Below are positions 44,806 through 63,752 of a stretch of DNA of 64,000 bases, one piece after another. The translations under genes were made by a program, and so were the position numbers. Numbering within the stretch: position 1 is the stretch's first letter; each line of letters begins with the position of its first letter. Location of the stretch: positions 1 to 64,000 of the forward strand of contig JABSOI010000024.1 in assembly GCA_013216015.1 (NCBI GenBank), given 5' to 3'. Below the pieces are notes generated by a model. The model was not told the origin of the DNA. It saw only the letters and a list, made by a program, of their open reading frames with translations, and made no database searches. Origin of the DNA: Alteromonadaceae bacterium (GTDB taxonomy: Bacteria > Pseudomonadota > Gammaproteobacteria > Enterobacterales > Alteromonadaceae).

Positions 44806-46938
44806 ATGAAAATTAATAAAATAACAAAAATATCGGCTGCGCTTGCCTGTATATTAACTATGTCAGCCCATGCGGGTACTGTTCAGAAAGCCTCTACAAT
44901 GAGTGCCGGAATGACTGGTAATGACATTAACCAAGTATTGAGTTTGACTGGCGACAGTCTTATGAGAGAGGTTAAATCGGTTACTCTTGGTATAGGGTTA
45001 ACTAAGATCCGTTTTCAACAGGAATATAAAGGCGTTCCTGTATTTGGGTATAGCTTGACTGGTACACAGACACCTATGGGTTTATACATAGATGTTACCG
45101 GTAAATTTATGAATCTTGACCAGCATGACATTTCAGTTGTGCCGGGTGTTTCATCTACTTCAGCATTTAGTTCGGCGCTGAGCAGTGATAATACAACAAA
45201 GGCATCTATCTACAACCAAGAAAATGACATGTTCATTTATATGGTAAAAGATAAGCCAGTGTTGGCTCACCGTGTTTCTTATGTAATACCTTCAGACAGT
45301 GGTGACACACCTTCACGTCCGGTACATTTCATTGATGCTCAAACGGGTGAAACGCTTTATAGTTATGAAAATATACAGCATGCTGAAGTAGCTACAGGGC
45401 CTGGTGGAAATACTAAAACTGGTGAGTATGAATATGGTACTGACTTTGGTTTTAATGACGTTTCTGTGAGTGGCAATACCTATACTATGAGTAATGCTAA
45501 CGTTAAAACCGTTAACTTAAATCATGGTACTTCGGGTAGCACAGCATATTCTTTTACAGGTCCAAGAAATACTGTTAAATCAATTAATGGTGCTTATGCA
45601 CCGTTGAATGATGCACATTTCTTCGGCGGTGTTGTTTTTGACATGTTCGATGCTTATACGGGTCAAGCTCCGTTAACATTCCAACTAACTATGCGTGTTC
45701 ACTATAGTAACAACTACGAAAATGCATTCTGGGATGGTTCAGCAATGACTTTTGGTGATGGTCAAAGTACTTTCCATCCATTGGTAAGTCTTGACGTTTC
45801 TGCACATGAAGTTAGTCATGGTTTCACTGAGCAAAACTCTGGTCTTGTTTATGCCAATATGTCTGGTGGAATGAATGAAGCTTTCTCTGATATGTCTGGT
45901 GAAGCTGCTGAATACTTTATGAACGGCACTAATGACTTTTGGGTTGGAGAGCAAATATTCAAAAGTAGCGGTGCATTACGTTATATGGATAATCCGCCAC
46001 AAGATGGTAGTTCTATTGATACCTCTTACGACTACTACAATGGCTTAGATGTTCACTACAGCTCTGGTGTATTCAACAAAGCATTCTACAATTTAGCCAC
46101 GACTGCTGGCTGGACCACAGAAACAGCTTTTAAAGCGATGGCATTAGCTAACCAAATGTATTGGACTGCGAACAGCACATTTGACGAAGGTGCTTGTGGT
46201 GTAGTTTCTGCTGCAACTGACTTAGGTTACAATGCAGCTGATGTTGAAGCGGCATTTTTAGCTGTTGATGTTGCTTGTGATGGAGTACCACCACCACCAC
46301 CACCACCAACAACTGAACTTGAGAAAGGTGTTGCTGTATCGATGGCTGATTCTTCAGGTAGTAAAAATTATTACTCCTATGAAACACCTAATGGTGTAGA
46401 AACAGCTTCATTCAATATGAGTGGCGGCGCTGGTGATGCTGATTTGTATGTTAAGTTTGGTGAAATTCCTACGAGCAGTAGTTGGGATTGTCGTCCGTAT
46501 GCAGCAGGTAATACTGAAGTATGTGATTTCCCAGCTGCACAAGCGGGTACTTACTATGTCATGATCCAAGGTTATAGTACATATAGTGGTGCTTCTTTAG
46601 TTGCTGATCACGTTGGTGGTACAACACCTCCTACAGGCGACAGCGGTTCTAAATCAGATATCGATATTGCTGCTAAAGGTTGGGATCGTACAACTGTCGA
46701 AATCCCAGCAGGGGCATCTAACTTTGTCGTCTCTACTGAAGGCGGTACAGGTAATGTTAAATTGTACTTAAGGCTTGGTGCAAATCCTACAGGTAAATTG
46801 TACGACTGTCGTTCAAAAACTTCTGGTAATGATGAGAGTTGTACTATCGCATCTCCTGGAGAAGGTAGTTGGGTTATTGGTATTAAAGCTAATAAAAGTG
46901 CAACTGCTGGCGTAAATATGGCCTGGAGTTACGAATAA
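44806..46938 (+). CDS. M4 metalloprotease 1 (vibriolysin/thermolysin-like), two PPC domains
   Basis: The 710-residue precursor has a signal peptide ending SAHA (about 23) and a propeptide (FTP/PepSY type) to about 195. The mature M4 domain begins near [15 protein letters not shown]. The zinc site is HEVSH 334-338 with Glu358 in NEAFSD, and the active-site His is in DVHYSSGV. A run of seven prolines links to a first PPC domain ([20 protein letters not shown]). The second PPC domain is worn: GTGNVKLYLRLG and YDCRSK replace the usual GDADLY and YDCRPY. It would be secreted and degrade external protein. It is the first gene of the M4 array and divergent from the ABC array. Confidence 0.93.
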   Translation: MKINKITKISAALACILTMSAHAGTVQKASTMSAGMTGNDINQVLSLTGDSLMREVKSVTLGIGLTKIRFQQEYKGVPVFGYSLTGTQTPMGLYIDVTGKFMNLDQHDISVVPGVSSTSAFSSALSSDNTTKASIYNQENDMFIYMVKDKPVLAHRVSYVIPSDSGDTPSRPVHFIDAQTGETLYSYENIQHAEVATGPGGNTKTGEYEYGTDFGFNDVSVSGNTYTMSNANVKTVNLNHGTSGSTAYSFTGPRNTVKSINGAYAPLNDAHFFGGVVFDMFDAYTGQAPLTFQLTMRVHYSNNYENAFWDGSAMTFGDGQSTFHPLVSLDVSAHEVSHGFTEQNSGLVYANMSGGMNEAFSDMSGEAAEYFMNGTNDFWVGEQIFKSSGALRYMDNPPQDGSSIDTSYDYYNGLDVHYSSGVFNKAFYNLATTAGWTTETAFKAMALANQMYWTANSTFDEGACGVVSAATDLGYNAADVEAAFLAVDVACDGVPPPPPPPTTELEKGVAVSMADSSGSKNYYSYETPNGVETASFNMSGGAGDADLYVKFGEIPTSSSWDCRPYAAGNTEVCDFPAAQAGTYYVMIQGYSTYSGASLVADHVGGTTPPTGDSGSKSDIDIAAKGWDRTTVEIPAGASNFVVSTEGGTGNVKLYLRLGANPTGKLYDCRSKTSGNDESCTIASPGEGSWVIGIKANKSATAGVNMAWSYE

Positions 46939-47062
46939 GCTGAGCTGAACAAATGAAATATGTAAAAGAAATATTAAGTTTGTGACAAGTTAATCTCACA
47001 TGGTTAATAATTCAATGCATAGTACATGTTTAGTTCGTGCTTAGTAGCGCAATAGTAAAGCA

Positions 47063-47096
47063 AAAGCTGGTTAACTTAGGTTAGCCAGCTTTTTTT
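47063..47096 (+). terminator. Terminator of M4 protease 1
   Basis: AAAGCTGGTTAAC pairs with GTTAGCCAGCTTT, followed by a T run. Related hairpins with a GTTAGCC(A/G)GC arm follow every intact M4 gene. Confidence 0.88.
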
Positions 47097-47231
47097 GTTT
47101 GCACAGCAAAGCGGGTAAATTCCCCTTTTTAACATTAATAGTTTCAGTGCTTTTTATGCAGGGACTTTAATAAGGTTCAGAACTAAGCAACAAACAACAA
47201 AAAATAATTAAATCACAATATGGAAATAAAG

Positions 47232-47616
47232 ATGAAAATTAATAAAATAACAAAAATAACGGCAGCAATTGCCTGTGCATTAACCCTGTCAACCAATGCG
47301 ACTCATGCGGCTGACATTCTGAGTGCTTCAGTAATGAGCCAGGGATAGCGGTAATGACATTAATCAAGTATTGAGCCTGGCTGCTACTGAAACGGCTATG
47401 GGTTTATTGACCGATGTTTCAGGTCAGTTCTTAAATCTCGAAGATCACGATATATCAGTTACTCCAGGTCTTACAGCTACAGCAGCATTGAACATGGCTT
47501 TGAGCAATGACAATACTTCAAAGGCTACTGTTTACAATAACCAAAATGACCTGTTTATTTTCATGGTGAAAGATTTGCCAGTGCTGGTTCATCGTGTTTC
47601 TTATGTAAGCTGCTAA
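47232..47616 (+). pseudogene. Decayed M4 protease copy (signal peptide and part of propeptide only)
   Basis: The signal peptide [20 protein letters not shown] and the start of the propeptide are intact up to a TAG at about 47347. The sequence then resumes in another frame with GNDINQVLSL joined directly to [15 protein letters not shown]. The roughly 40 residues that separate these two motifs in the intact copies are missing, as if a deletion joined two short similar stretches. The frame ends at 47616 after VHRVSYVSC, before any catalytic sequence. So it has a frameshift, an internal deletion and a 3' truncation. Confidence 0.88.
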
Positions 47617-47840
47617 ACCCATCTTTCCAAAGATATCAAATTCAACTAACTCTTCATCTGTAAAGCACTAATTAACCGCGATATAGTCAATTAAATTAAC
47701 AAATCGGCAACCTTCAAATAACCTAAATCGCCACTATGCTTCAGTGTCTTTTTTACACTCGTCATCGTATTTTTTATTCATTTTATGTAATTTATATGTA
47801 AAATATTTGTATTTTTATAATTAATATATTATGGTTGTTT

Positions 47841-47856
47841 TGTAACAAAGTGTAAT
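47841..47856 (+). promoter_or_regulatory. TGTAA-N5-TGTAA box upstream of M4 protease 2
   Basis: TGTAACAAAGTGTAAT lies 137 bases before the start. Otherwise 47617-47977 is AT-rich and holds no gene. Confidence 0.45.
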
Positions 47857-47950
47857 CAATGTTAATGTAATGTTAATTGTAAACTGTTTTACCAGTTGTT
47901 GTTTAAAACTGGATCAGAAAAAAATTAGTTCCTAAAAACTAAAATAATGA

Positions 47951-49774
<1,824 letters not shown>

Positions 49775-49834
49775 GCTTGTATCTACAAAAAACATTATGC
49801 TGTAAAAAGTTAATGTAACAATCTTAATAAAATT

Positions 49835-49872
49835 AAAAGCCGGTTAACTCATGTTAGCCGGCTTTATTTTTT
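49835..49872 (+). terminator. Terminator of M4 protease 2
   Basis: AAAGCCGGTTAAC / GTTAGCCGGCTTT hairpin followed by T-rich sequence. Confidence 0.85.
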
Positions 49873-49883
49873 TAGGCGAGGTT

Positions 49884-49993
49884 GTAGGATGCGGTTAGCC
49901 GAAGGCGTAACCCATCAAAAGTTCGAATGTAAATATTTGATTATTGTTTTAAAAACAGTGTTTTGATGAGTTACGTTTGCGGCCAATCCATAC
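49884..49993. repeat. Bipartite palindromic repeat, GTAGGATGCGGTTA subtype
   Basis: GTAGGATGCGGTTAGCCGAA ... GGCGTAACCCATCA is followed after about 50 bases by the inverted, worn unit TGATGAGTTACGTTTGCGG. The spacer shares AAAAGTTCG.ATG.AAATATTTGATTATTG with the tandem copies at 59460. The rest of the spacer to 50238 shows no gene. Confidence 0.75.
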
Positions 49994-50238
49994 TGTCATC
50001 CCAAATCTGTCAAGCATCAGATAATTGCGATATTACCAATCCCATTAATCAAATGTTCATTTTCAAATAATCCAAACCATAACCAATGTTGCAACAGACG
50101 TAAACCCGCATATTGCTGACTCTGTTTACCTGAATCTCTGCGTAATATATTCCTCCTGATAGTAACGTAATTGTCAGGATGGTTATGCTACCTCATGTTA
50201 ATTATTTGTAATTATTTAATTAATGTTATATGTTTAAT

Positions 50239-50254
50239 TGTAACTAAATGTAAT
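50239..50254 (+). promoter_or_regulatory. TGTAA-N5-TGTAA box upstream of M4 protease 3
   Basis: TGTAACTAAATGTAAT, identical to the box of protease 1, lies 174 bases before the start. Downstream, TGTGTCAGCC and TTGTGCTGGGGCATTTAAT are also shared with the leaders of copies 1, 4 and 5. Confidence 0.5.
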
Positions 50255-50388
50255 CGGTATTAATTTTTAAGTAGTTATTAACTGTATTGCATGTTGTTGT
50301 GTTACTTCATTTGTGTGTCAGCCATTCTTTTGTGCTGGGGCATTTAATTAATTTTTAAGATTATTGTTAAATAATTTAAACACAATAA

Positions 50389-52209
<1,821 letters not shown>

Positions 52210-52309
52210 GCTAATATCTACGACAGAAACATTAAGATGTAACGAGCAAATGTTATAAGCTTAATAAAAAGCTGCTGAATGAAGCTGTTTATAAAGCTTT
52301 TGATAAAAC

Positions 52310-52342
52310 AAAGCCAGTTAACTTACGTTAGCTGGCTTTTTT
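52310..52342 (+). terminator. Terminator of M4 protease 3
   Basis: AAAGCCAGTTAAC / GTTAGCTGGCTTT hairpin plus T run. Confidence 0.87.
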
Positions 52343-52468
52343 ATATTTATCTTTACTGATAAACTCGTCCTTTAGAAATTCTGTGGAGTTAAACTGACTA
52401 ATACAAATCCCATTGGCTATGGTCCAGTTAAGTGTTGCTGACTCATTAAGTTGTCATTTTTCAGTTTT

Positions 52469-52525
52469 GTAGTTCGCACATTTATGTGCGCCTTAAAGTG
52501 ATGCGTGGATAAATCCACGTTCTAC
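52469..52525. repeat. Second palindromic repeat family (CACATTTATGTG / GTGGATAAATCCAC)
   Basis: Two small palindromes, GCACATTTATGTGCGCC and GCGTGGATAAATCCACG, lie side by side, bounded by GTAG and CTAC. The inverted sequence occurs twice in the tandem repeats at 59460-59887. It is independent of the GGGTTA family but often adjacent to it. Confidence 0.75.
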
Positions 52526-52593
52526 CCAGAAGCAGCTATCAGAGGGCTTGCTAAGTTTTTAAATTTTAACAGCCACACTTAACTGTTCAAAGT

Positions 52594-52706
52594 TGTAGGA
52601 TGGGTTAGCCTACGGCGTAACCCATCACATTTGGTGATCATATATCTGCTAACCATTTGATAAATATATATTTTGATGGGTTACGCCTGCGGCTAACCCA
52701 TCCTAC
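52594..52706. repeat. Bipartite palindromic repeat
   Basis: GTAGGATGGGTTAGCCTA ... GGCGTAACCCATCA and its inverted partner TGATGGGTTACGCCTGCGG ... AACCCATCCTAC enclose about 45 bases. It is a complete copy, similar to the one at 33930. Elsewhere in 52343-53064 I see no gene. Confidence 0.82.
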
Positions 52707-52867
52707 GCGGTAAAATTTCGATTTTAAAAAATTGATTTACTTCTAACGACTCTTACCAGATTTCCCGTATATGTCTTTCTATGCTTTAGTAATGTTAGCC
52801 TTACGTTACAAAGATTAAATAAATGTCAATTATTTGTATTAATTTGATTAATGATCTATGTTTAATT

Positions 52868-52883
52868 TGTAACTAAGTGTGAT
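52868..52883 (+). promoter_or_regulatory. TGTAA-N5-TGTRA box upstream of M4 protease 4
   Basis: TGTAACTAAGTGTGAT lies 197 bases before the start and has two changes from the copy 1 box. The shared GTGTGTCAGTCG and TTTTGTGCTGAGGCATG follow. Confidence 0.45.
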
Positions 52884-53064
52884 AATGATTGATCTGTAAG
52901 CATTTATTATATTTATCGCATGTTGTTGTTTTGTTACTTCGTTGGTGTGTCAGTCGTGTTTTGTGCTGAGGCATGTAATTAATAATATTAGTTTTAAATA
53001 ATTATTTAAATAATAATAATTAAATTAAATTGAATTAAATTAAATTGAAAATATGGATGTATAA

Positions 53065-55191
<2,127 letters not shown>

Positions 55192-55311
55192 GAAGCTATT
55201 ATTTGTAAGTAGTGTAAGTAATTGCAACTATCTGCAAATAAAACATTAAGCTTTTAACAGGCTATTGTTACAACAAAAGTTACAAGTAAATGTAACAATC
55301 TTAATGAAATC

Positions 55312-55345
55312 AAAGCCGGCTAATTTACGTTAGCCGGTTTTTTTG
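55312..55345 (+). terminator. Terminator of M4 protease 4
   Basis: AAAGCCGGCTAA and TTAGCCGGTTTTTTT form the hairpin and T run. Confidence 0.87.
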
Positions 55346-55366
55346 TATTTGTAGGTTTGTAGGTTT

Positions 55367-55400
55367 GTAGGATGCGGTTAGCCGAAGTGTAGCCGACCAA
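55367..55400. repeat. Truncated palindromic repeat unit
   Basis: GTAGGATGCGGTTAGCCGAAG is followed by unrelated sequence. A complementary end fragment is at 56709-56730, so the DNA between may be an insertion in one former repeat (inference). The rest of 55192-55602 holds no gene. Confidence 0.55.
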
Positions 55401-55602
55401 TTTCCTGTCGTACTTTTTACCAAATTATCTATCATACAATTTGGCAATATTAAGGCTATATTCCCGATTTCACATCATACAATTTTGGCGCTTTATCAAA
55501 ATAAAATAATACAACAAACCAAATAACATCATAACTTTTCCCAAACACCTTATTATTGATGTTTAAGCATTAGTTTCTACCGGCTTATGATCGTTTTAGC
55601 CC

Positions 55603-56007
55603 TTAAAAAATATCATCATGATCATCTTCTGACGAGTTGGTTATGATCAAACTGGCACGTTGGGGGTCTTGCCCAGTTGCTTGTTGATAGGCACAACAAA
55701 CAGACAGATGAGATAGTAACAATAAAATAAATACATTCAATTGCGTTACCGTGTAACGTTTTGAGGGTAATTGTTCGCTCAACATTAACTGATAGGTTTT
55801 CCCGCAACCCGTATGCCCATAACTATTTGAACAAACGATACGTTTACCGACAGCTTGTTTATTAGCACTAGAATATTGTTTATAAACAAACCCATGAGAA
55901 ATAAAATGTCCTTGCTCAGAGCAGTGGTGACATTTATAACAATGATGGCTGTTAAGTGAAGCAACAAACTGTTCGATATCATCCAATGATTGAAAAAATT
56001 TCTGCAT
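55603..56007 (-). CDS. Zinc-ribbon protein, probably a truncated mobile-element remnant
   Basis: A 134-residue ORF beginning MQKFFQSLDDIEQFVASLNS. CYKCHHCSEQGHFISHG and CSNSYGHTGCG form a Cys-rich zinc-ribbon-like part (residues about 23-70). A short hydrophobic stretch and AYQQATGQDPQR follow, then a poorly conserved acidic tail (SSEDDHDDIF). The first 115 residues look like proteins often found with insertion elements; the family is not firmly recognised. The abrupt change after ATGQD suggests truncation. It lies next to a group II intron fragment on the same strand. Confidence 0.5.
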   Translation of the reverse strand: MQKFFQSLDDIEQFVASLNSHHCYKCHHCSEQGHFISHGFVYKQYSSANKQAVGKRIVCSNSYGHTGCGKTYQLMLSEQLPSKRYTVTQLNVFILLLLSHLSVCCAYQQATGQDPQRASLIITNSSEDDHDDIF

Positions 56008-56149
56008 TAATCTATTAAATATAAATTTACACAGACCTTCAATAAAATTTTTTTATTTATTGCACAAATTTATTTTTTCATATTAACGTTATAGTGGGTT
56101 AACCAATGGTTGATGGGAAAATGGTTTAGATTAACTGGATCGGCTGATA

Positions 56150-56708
56150 TTAAGTTGGGAAGTTACAGTCAAGACCAGTCGGACGTTGGCTCACTTTCGT
56201 GCTGAGTAACATTTAAACCCATATTCGTACCATTACAGTACGACATTCGCTTTTTCCGACCTCCTAAACCCGCATACCCATCAGTGATCCTCACGAATGA
56301 CCTACCCATATGGGAGGTATACGGGGTTTCCACGTTCCGCTATAGAAGTACATCGGGTTAGGCTCCTGCTGTCGACCGGGCAGTATATTGTTTGCGAAGC
56401 CGTAACGGGCAGACGACCTACCTACCACCAGTGCTATTTTTTTTAGCTCATGCGCATTAACCACTTCCGCATGTTGTTAGTGACGATCTTTATCACAGGT
56501 TCAGTTAATTTAGCCTTACCAATTATCTAGCGCTCACCCAGTTGTGGTTACCAGGAGGGTATGCCTCTCGCGATTTATACCCCGTGCCTTACGACACTTC
56601 ACTCCATTGTCCAAGCTGCTCTTTATTCAAGCTTGTACATTCATCCGGCAAAACGGATGGTCTTCTCCTATACGGGAAGACAACTTCTATAGCAACATCG
56701 TGTCGCAC
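56150..56708 (-). mobile_element. 5' fragment of a group II intron (no reverse transcriptase)
   Basis: Read on the minus strand from 56708 the sequence begins GTGCGACACG, the GUGYG start of group II introns. It continues with blocks I associate with group II domain I and the region before the intron-encoded protein: GGAACGTGGAAACCCCGTAT, GGAGCCTAACCCGATGTAC, GGAGGTCGGAAAAAGCGAAT and AGTGAGCCAACGTCCGACTG. The G+C content is clearly above that of the flanks. No reverse transcriptase ORF or 3' domain V/VI is present; the left limit is approximate. The 5' splice junction lies inside a GTAGGATGGGTTA palindrome. A 76-codon ORF on the plus strand here is chance. Confidence 0.65.
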
Positions 56709-56730
56709 GCCTGTGTCTAACCCATCCTAC
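56709..56730. repeat. Palindromic repeat half interrupted by the intron
   Basis: On the minus strand GTAGGATGGGTTAGACACAGGC matches the left arm and loop of the repeat family and stops exactly where the intron begins. From 56731 to 57011 I see no gene. Confidence 0.6.
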
Positions 56731-57011
56731 GATGAAAAATTTATTTTGTTCATTATTAAGTCTTTGCTTTAAGGGAGATTCTGGACAGTGTCTGATTTTT
56801 TAGAAGGTTAATGATTATATGCTGTTAAATGAAGGATTACGTCGTTGGCTAAGTCATCTATCCTATCACTAAACCATTCGCTTACTTCTGATGCCGCTCA
56901 CCTGAATTTTCGTATACGTCATTTTATGTGTGAGTAATGTAATAATCACAATACAAATATCAAATAATTGTTAAAACTTGTGTTAAATAAGTTAATGGTA
57001 TATGTTTTATT

Positions 57012-57027
57012 TGTAACTAAATGTAAT
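57012..57027 (+). promoter_or_regulatory. TGTAA-N5-TGTAA box upstream of M4 protease 5
   Basis: TGTAACTAAATGTAAT, identical to copies 1 and 3, lies 199 bases before the start. The leader also has the direct repeat TTTAAAAGTACT(G/A)AT at about 57160-57190. Confidence 0.5.
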
Positions 57028-57210
57028 AGGGATTAATTTTCAAGTAGTCATTAGTGTTGTTGCATGTTGTTGTTGTGTTACTTCGTTAGTGTGTCAGCCG
57101 TTTTTGTGCTGGGGCATTTAATTAATAATATAAGTTTTAAATAATTTAAACTTTTTAATTTAAAAGTACTGATTTAAAAGTACTAATTAAATTGTAATAT
57201 GGATATATAA

Positions 57211-59340
<2,130 letters not shown>

Positions 59341-59414
59341 GCTTTAATCTGCAAAATAACATTAAGCTTTTAACAATCTAATATTAAAAGTAAATGTAAC
59401 AATCGTAAAGAAAA

Positions 59415-59454
59415 CAAAGTCGACTAATTCACGTTAGCCGGCTTTATTTTTTTT
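59415..59454 (+). terminator. Terminator of M4 protease 5
   Basis: AAAGTCGACTAA with GTTAGCCGGCTTTATTTTTTTT. The left arm has a mismatch compared with the other M4 terminators (TCGAC for CCGGC), so it may be weaker. Confidence 0.7.
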
Positions 59455-59459
59455 GCTGA

Positions 59460-60003
59460 GTTGTAGGATGCGGTTAGCCGAAGGCGTAACCCATCAAAAG
59501 TTCGGATGCAAATATTTGATTATTGTAAAAAATAGAGTGTTTTTTTTTGATTACACCTGCAGATAAACCATCCATGTAGATTTATTCGAGCAATCCGTAT
59601 AACGTGGATTTATCCACGCATCACTTTAAGGCGCACATAAATGTGCGTTCTACGAGATTTTTCATTTTTTTTGGGGTTGTAGGATGCGGTTAGCCGAAGG
59701 CGTAACCCGTCAAAAGTTCGGATACAAACATTTGATTAATGTAAAAATAGAGTGTTTTGTGATGGATTACACCTGCGGATAACCCATGTAGATTTATTCG
59801 AGCAATCCGTAGAACGTGGATTTATCCATGCATCACTTTAAGGCGCACATAAATGTGCGATCTACGAGATTTTTCATTTTTTTTGGGATTGTAGGATGCG
59901 GTTAGCCGAAGGCGTAACCCATCAAAAGTTCAGATACAAATGTTTGATTATTGTAAAAAACAGAGTGTTTTTTCTGGATTACACCTGCGGATAACTCATA
60001 CTG
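59460..60003. repeat. Tandem array of 2.5 copies of a ~214-bp compound repeat
   Basis: Copies start at 59460 (216 bp), 59676 (212 bp) and 59888 (116 bp, partial). Each begins with GTAGGATGCGGTTAGCCGAA ... GGCGTAACCC, continues through a worn inverted unit (ATTACACCTGC.GATAA), and full copies end with the GTGGATTTATCCA / GCACATAAATGTGCG palindromes and TTTTCATTTTTTTTGGG. So two palindrome families were amplified together as one unit. 60004-60165 shows no gene. Confidence 0.85.
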
Positions 60004-60165
60004 GGCAATTATTTTAATTTCATTTATTAATAAGTTTTTTAGTGAGAACCCCGCTTCAAATAGTTGATACGTACAAATATTTTATAGAATAAAAACAATT
60101 AATTATGACCATAAGCACAATTAACACAAACATAACCGATAACCATAAAAGACAATGTCTTTTCG

Positions 60166-60181
60166 ATTACATTTAGATACA
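60166..60181 (-). promoter_or_regulatory. Inverted TGTAA-type box upstream of M4 protease 6
   Basis: ATTACATTTAGATACA is the reverse complement of TGTATCTAAATGTAAT, one base from the box of copies 1, 3 and 5, 153 bases before the start. The rest of this leader differs from the other copies. Confidence 0.4.
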
Positions 60182-60333
60182 TATATTAACAATATGAAAT
60201 ATACGTTAAATATAAGTTAACAAATCATGATCATTATGTAATCATGTTGCACGTTTGTTATACAACAAACACGAATAAGATTAGTTATAACTAACAAAAA
60301 TGTAATTATAAAATTAATAATATTGGAATATAA

Positions 60334-62463
<2,130 letters not shown>

Positions 62464-62550
62464 GCTTTAATTTGCAAAAGAAACATTAAGTCTGTAACAA
62501 GGTTATGTGCAAAGGAATGTAACAAAGAAATGTAACAATCTTAATGAAAA

Positions 62551-62585
62551 CAAAACCGGCTAATTTACGTTAGCCGGTTTTTTTG
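62551..62585 (+). terminator. Terminator of M4 protease 6
   Basis: AAAACCGGCTAA / TTAGCCGGTTTT hairpin with a T run. Confidence 0.87.
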
Positions 62586-62590
62586 TTTTT

Positions 62591-62687
62591 GTAGGATGGG
62601 TTAGCCTCTGCTTTTTATGCAATAATTTAATGTTTGTATGTGTTATCAAATTGGTGATGGGTTACGCTTGAAGCTAACCCATCCTAC
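62591..62687. repeat. Bipartite palindromic repeat
   Basis: GTAGGATGGGTTAGCCTCTG and the inverted TGATGGGTTACGCTTGAAG ... AACCCATCCTAC flank about 50 bases. The right arm of the first unit is lost. It lies between the M4 array and the GTPase gene. Confidence 0.75.
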
Positions 62688-62775
62688 GGATTGCCATAAT
62701 TTCTAGTGTTTATCTACGTTTAAATTGTTAAACTCCTGCCCCATATTACCAATCCTAAATAATGATGAAATTTTA

Positions 62776-63708
62776 ATGGCAATTAACTGGTTTCCTGGGC
62801 ACATGAATAAAGCCCAAAAAGAAATTAAAGATATTCTTCCGCAAATTGACGTAGTAATTGAGGTTTGCGATGCCAGATTACCTTTTAGCAGTGAAAACCC
62901 TATGATCACTGAGATCAGAGGGGATAAACCACTGATTAAAATTCTGAATAAAAGCGATTTAGCCGACCCTGAAGTAACTCAGATGTGGTTAGACTATTTA
63001 GAGTCTCAGCATAATGTAAAAGCGATTGCATTAACGACTGAAAACCCAAGTATCGCCAAAACAATCCCAGGTTTAATTAAAAAATTGGTGCCTAATAAAG
63101 ACGAAACAGGTAAACAAATTAATGCCGTTATTGTGGGTATACCCAATGTGGGCAAATCTACCTTAATAAATACGCTGGTGGGCAAAGCCAAAGCAAAAGT
63201 GGGTAATGAACCTGCGGTAACTAAAGGCCAGCAAAGAATAAGGCTGGAAGAAGGTTTATATCTTTTTGATACGCCGGGCATGTTGTGGCCAAAGATTATT
63301 AATGGCAACAGCGGTTATCGTCTGGCTGTTTCCGGCGGGGTTAAAGATACCGCCTTTGATCATGACGATATCGCTTTTTTTGCCGCAGAATTTTTACTGA
63401 AAAACTATCCACAAAGTGTGCTTGAACGATACAAGCTCAAGGAATTACCTGAGCATGAAATTGATCTTATTGAAGCTATCGGTAAAAAACGCGGCTGTGT
63501 TAGAAGTGGTGGCAGAATTGATATGCATAAGGCGTCTGTTATTTTAATTAATGAAATACGGGATAAAACATTGGGCGCAATGACTTTTGAAACGCCAGAT
63601 ATTATCGAAGCAGAAGAAGTTTATTTCACCAAGCTTGACGAAGATAAAGTAGCGGCCCGTGAGGCTAAGAAAGCGGCAAGAGGCCGTGGTAGAAAGAATA
63701 AACGTTAA
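62776..63708 (+). CDS. ylqF: Ribosome biogenesis GTPase (YlqF/RbgA type)
   Basis: A 310-residue circularly permuted GTPase. The order is G4 first (NKSDLAD, about residue 60), then the P-loop GIPNVGKSTLIN and DTPGMLWPKI (G3). The N-terminus MAINWFPGHMNKAQKEIKDI is the YlqF signature, and a C-terminal domain ends in a Lys/Arg-rich tail (ARGRGRKNKR). RbgA acts late in 50S subunit assembly. The frame is open 17 codons further upstream, but ATG 62776 gives the conserved start. A HIT-family gene follows 44 bases later, so the two may be co-transcribed. Confidence 0.93.
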   Translation: MAINWFPGHMNKAQKEIKDILPQIDVVIEVCDARLPFSSENPMITEIRGDKPLIKILNKSDLADPEVTQMWLDYLESQHNVKAIALTTENPSIAKTIPGLIKKLVPNKDETGKQINAVIVGIPNVGKSTLINTLVGKAKAKVGNEPAVTKGQQRIRLEEGLYLFDTPGMLWPKIINGNSGYRLAVSGGVKDTAFDHDDIAFFAAEFLLKNYPQSVLERYKLKELPEHEIDLIEAIGKKRGCVRSGGRIDMHKASVILINEIRDKTLGAMTFETPDIIEAEEVYFTKLDEDKVAAREAKKAARGRGRKNKR

Positions 63709-63752
63709 AGTTTTAGACTAAATATGACTCCAGACTAAATAAGAGAATTGCT

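Noticed and set aside
56542-56772. 76-codon plus-strand ORF in the spacer before M4 protease 5
   Set aside because: It is antisense to the group II intron fragment and runs through the palindromic repeat. Structured RNA explains the region better.
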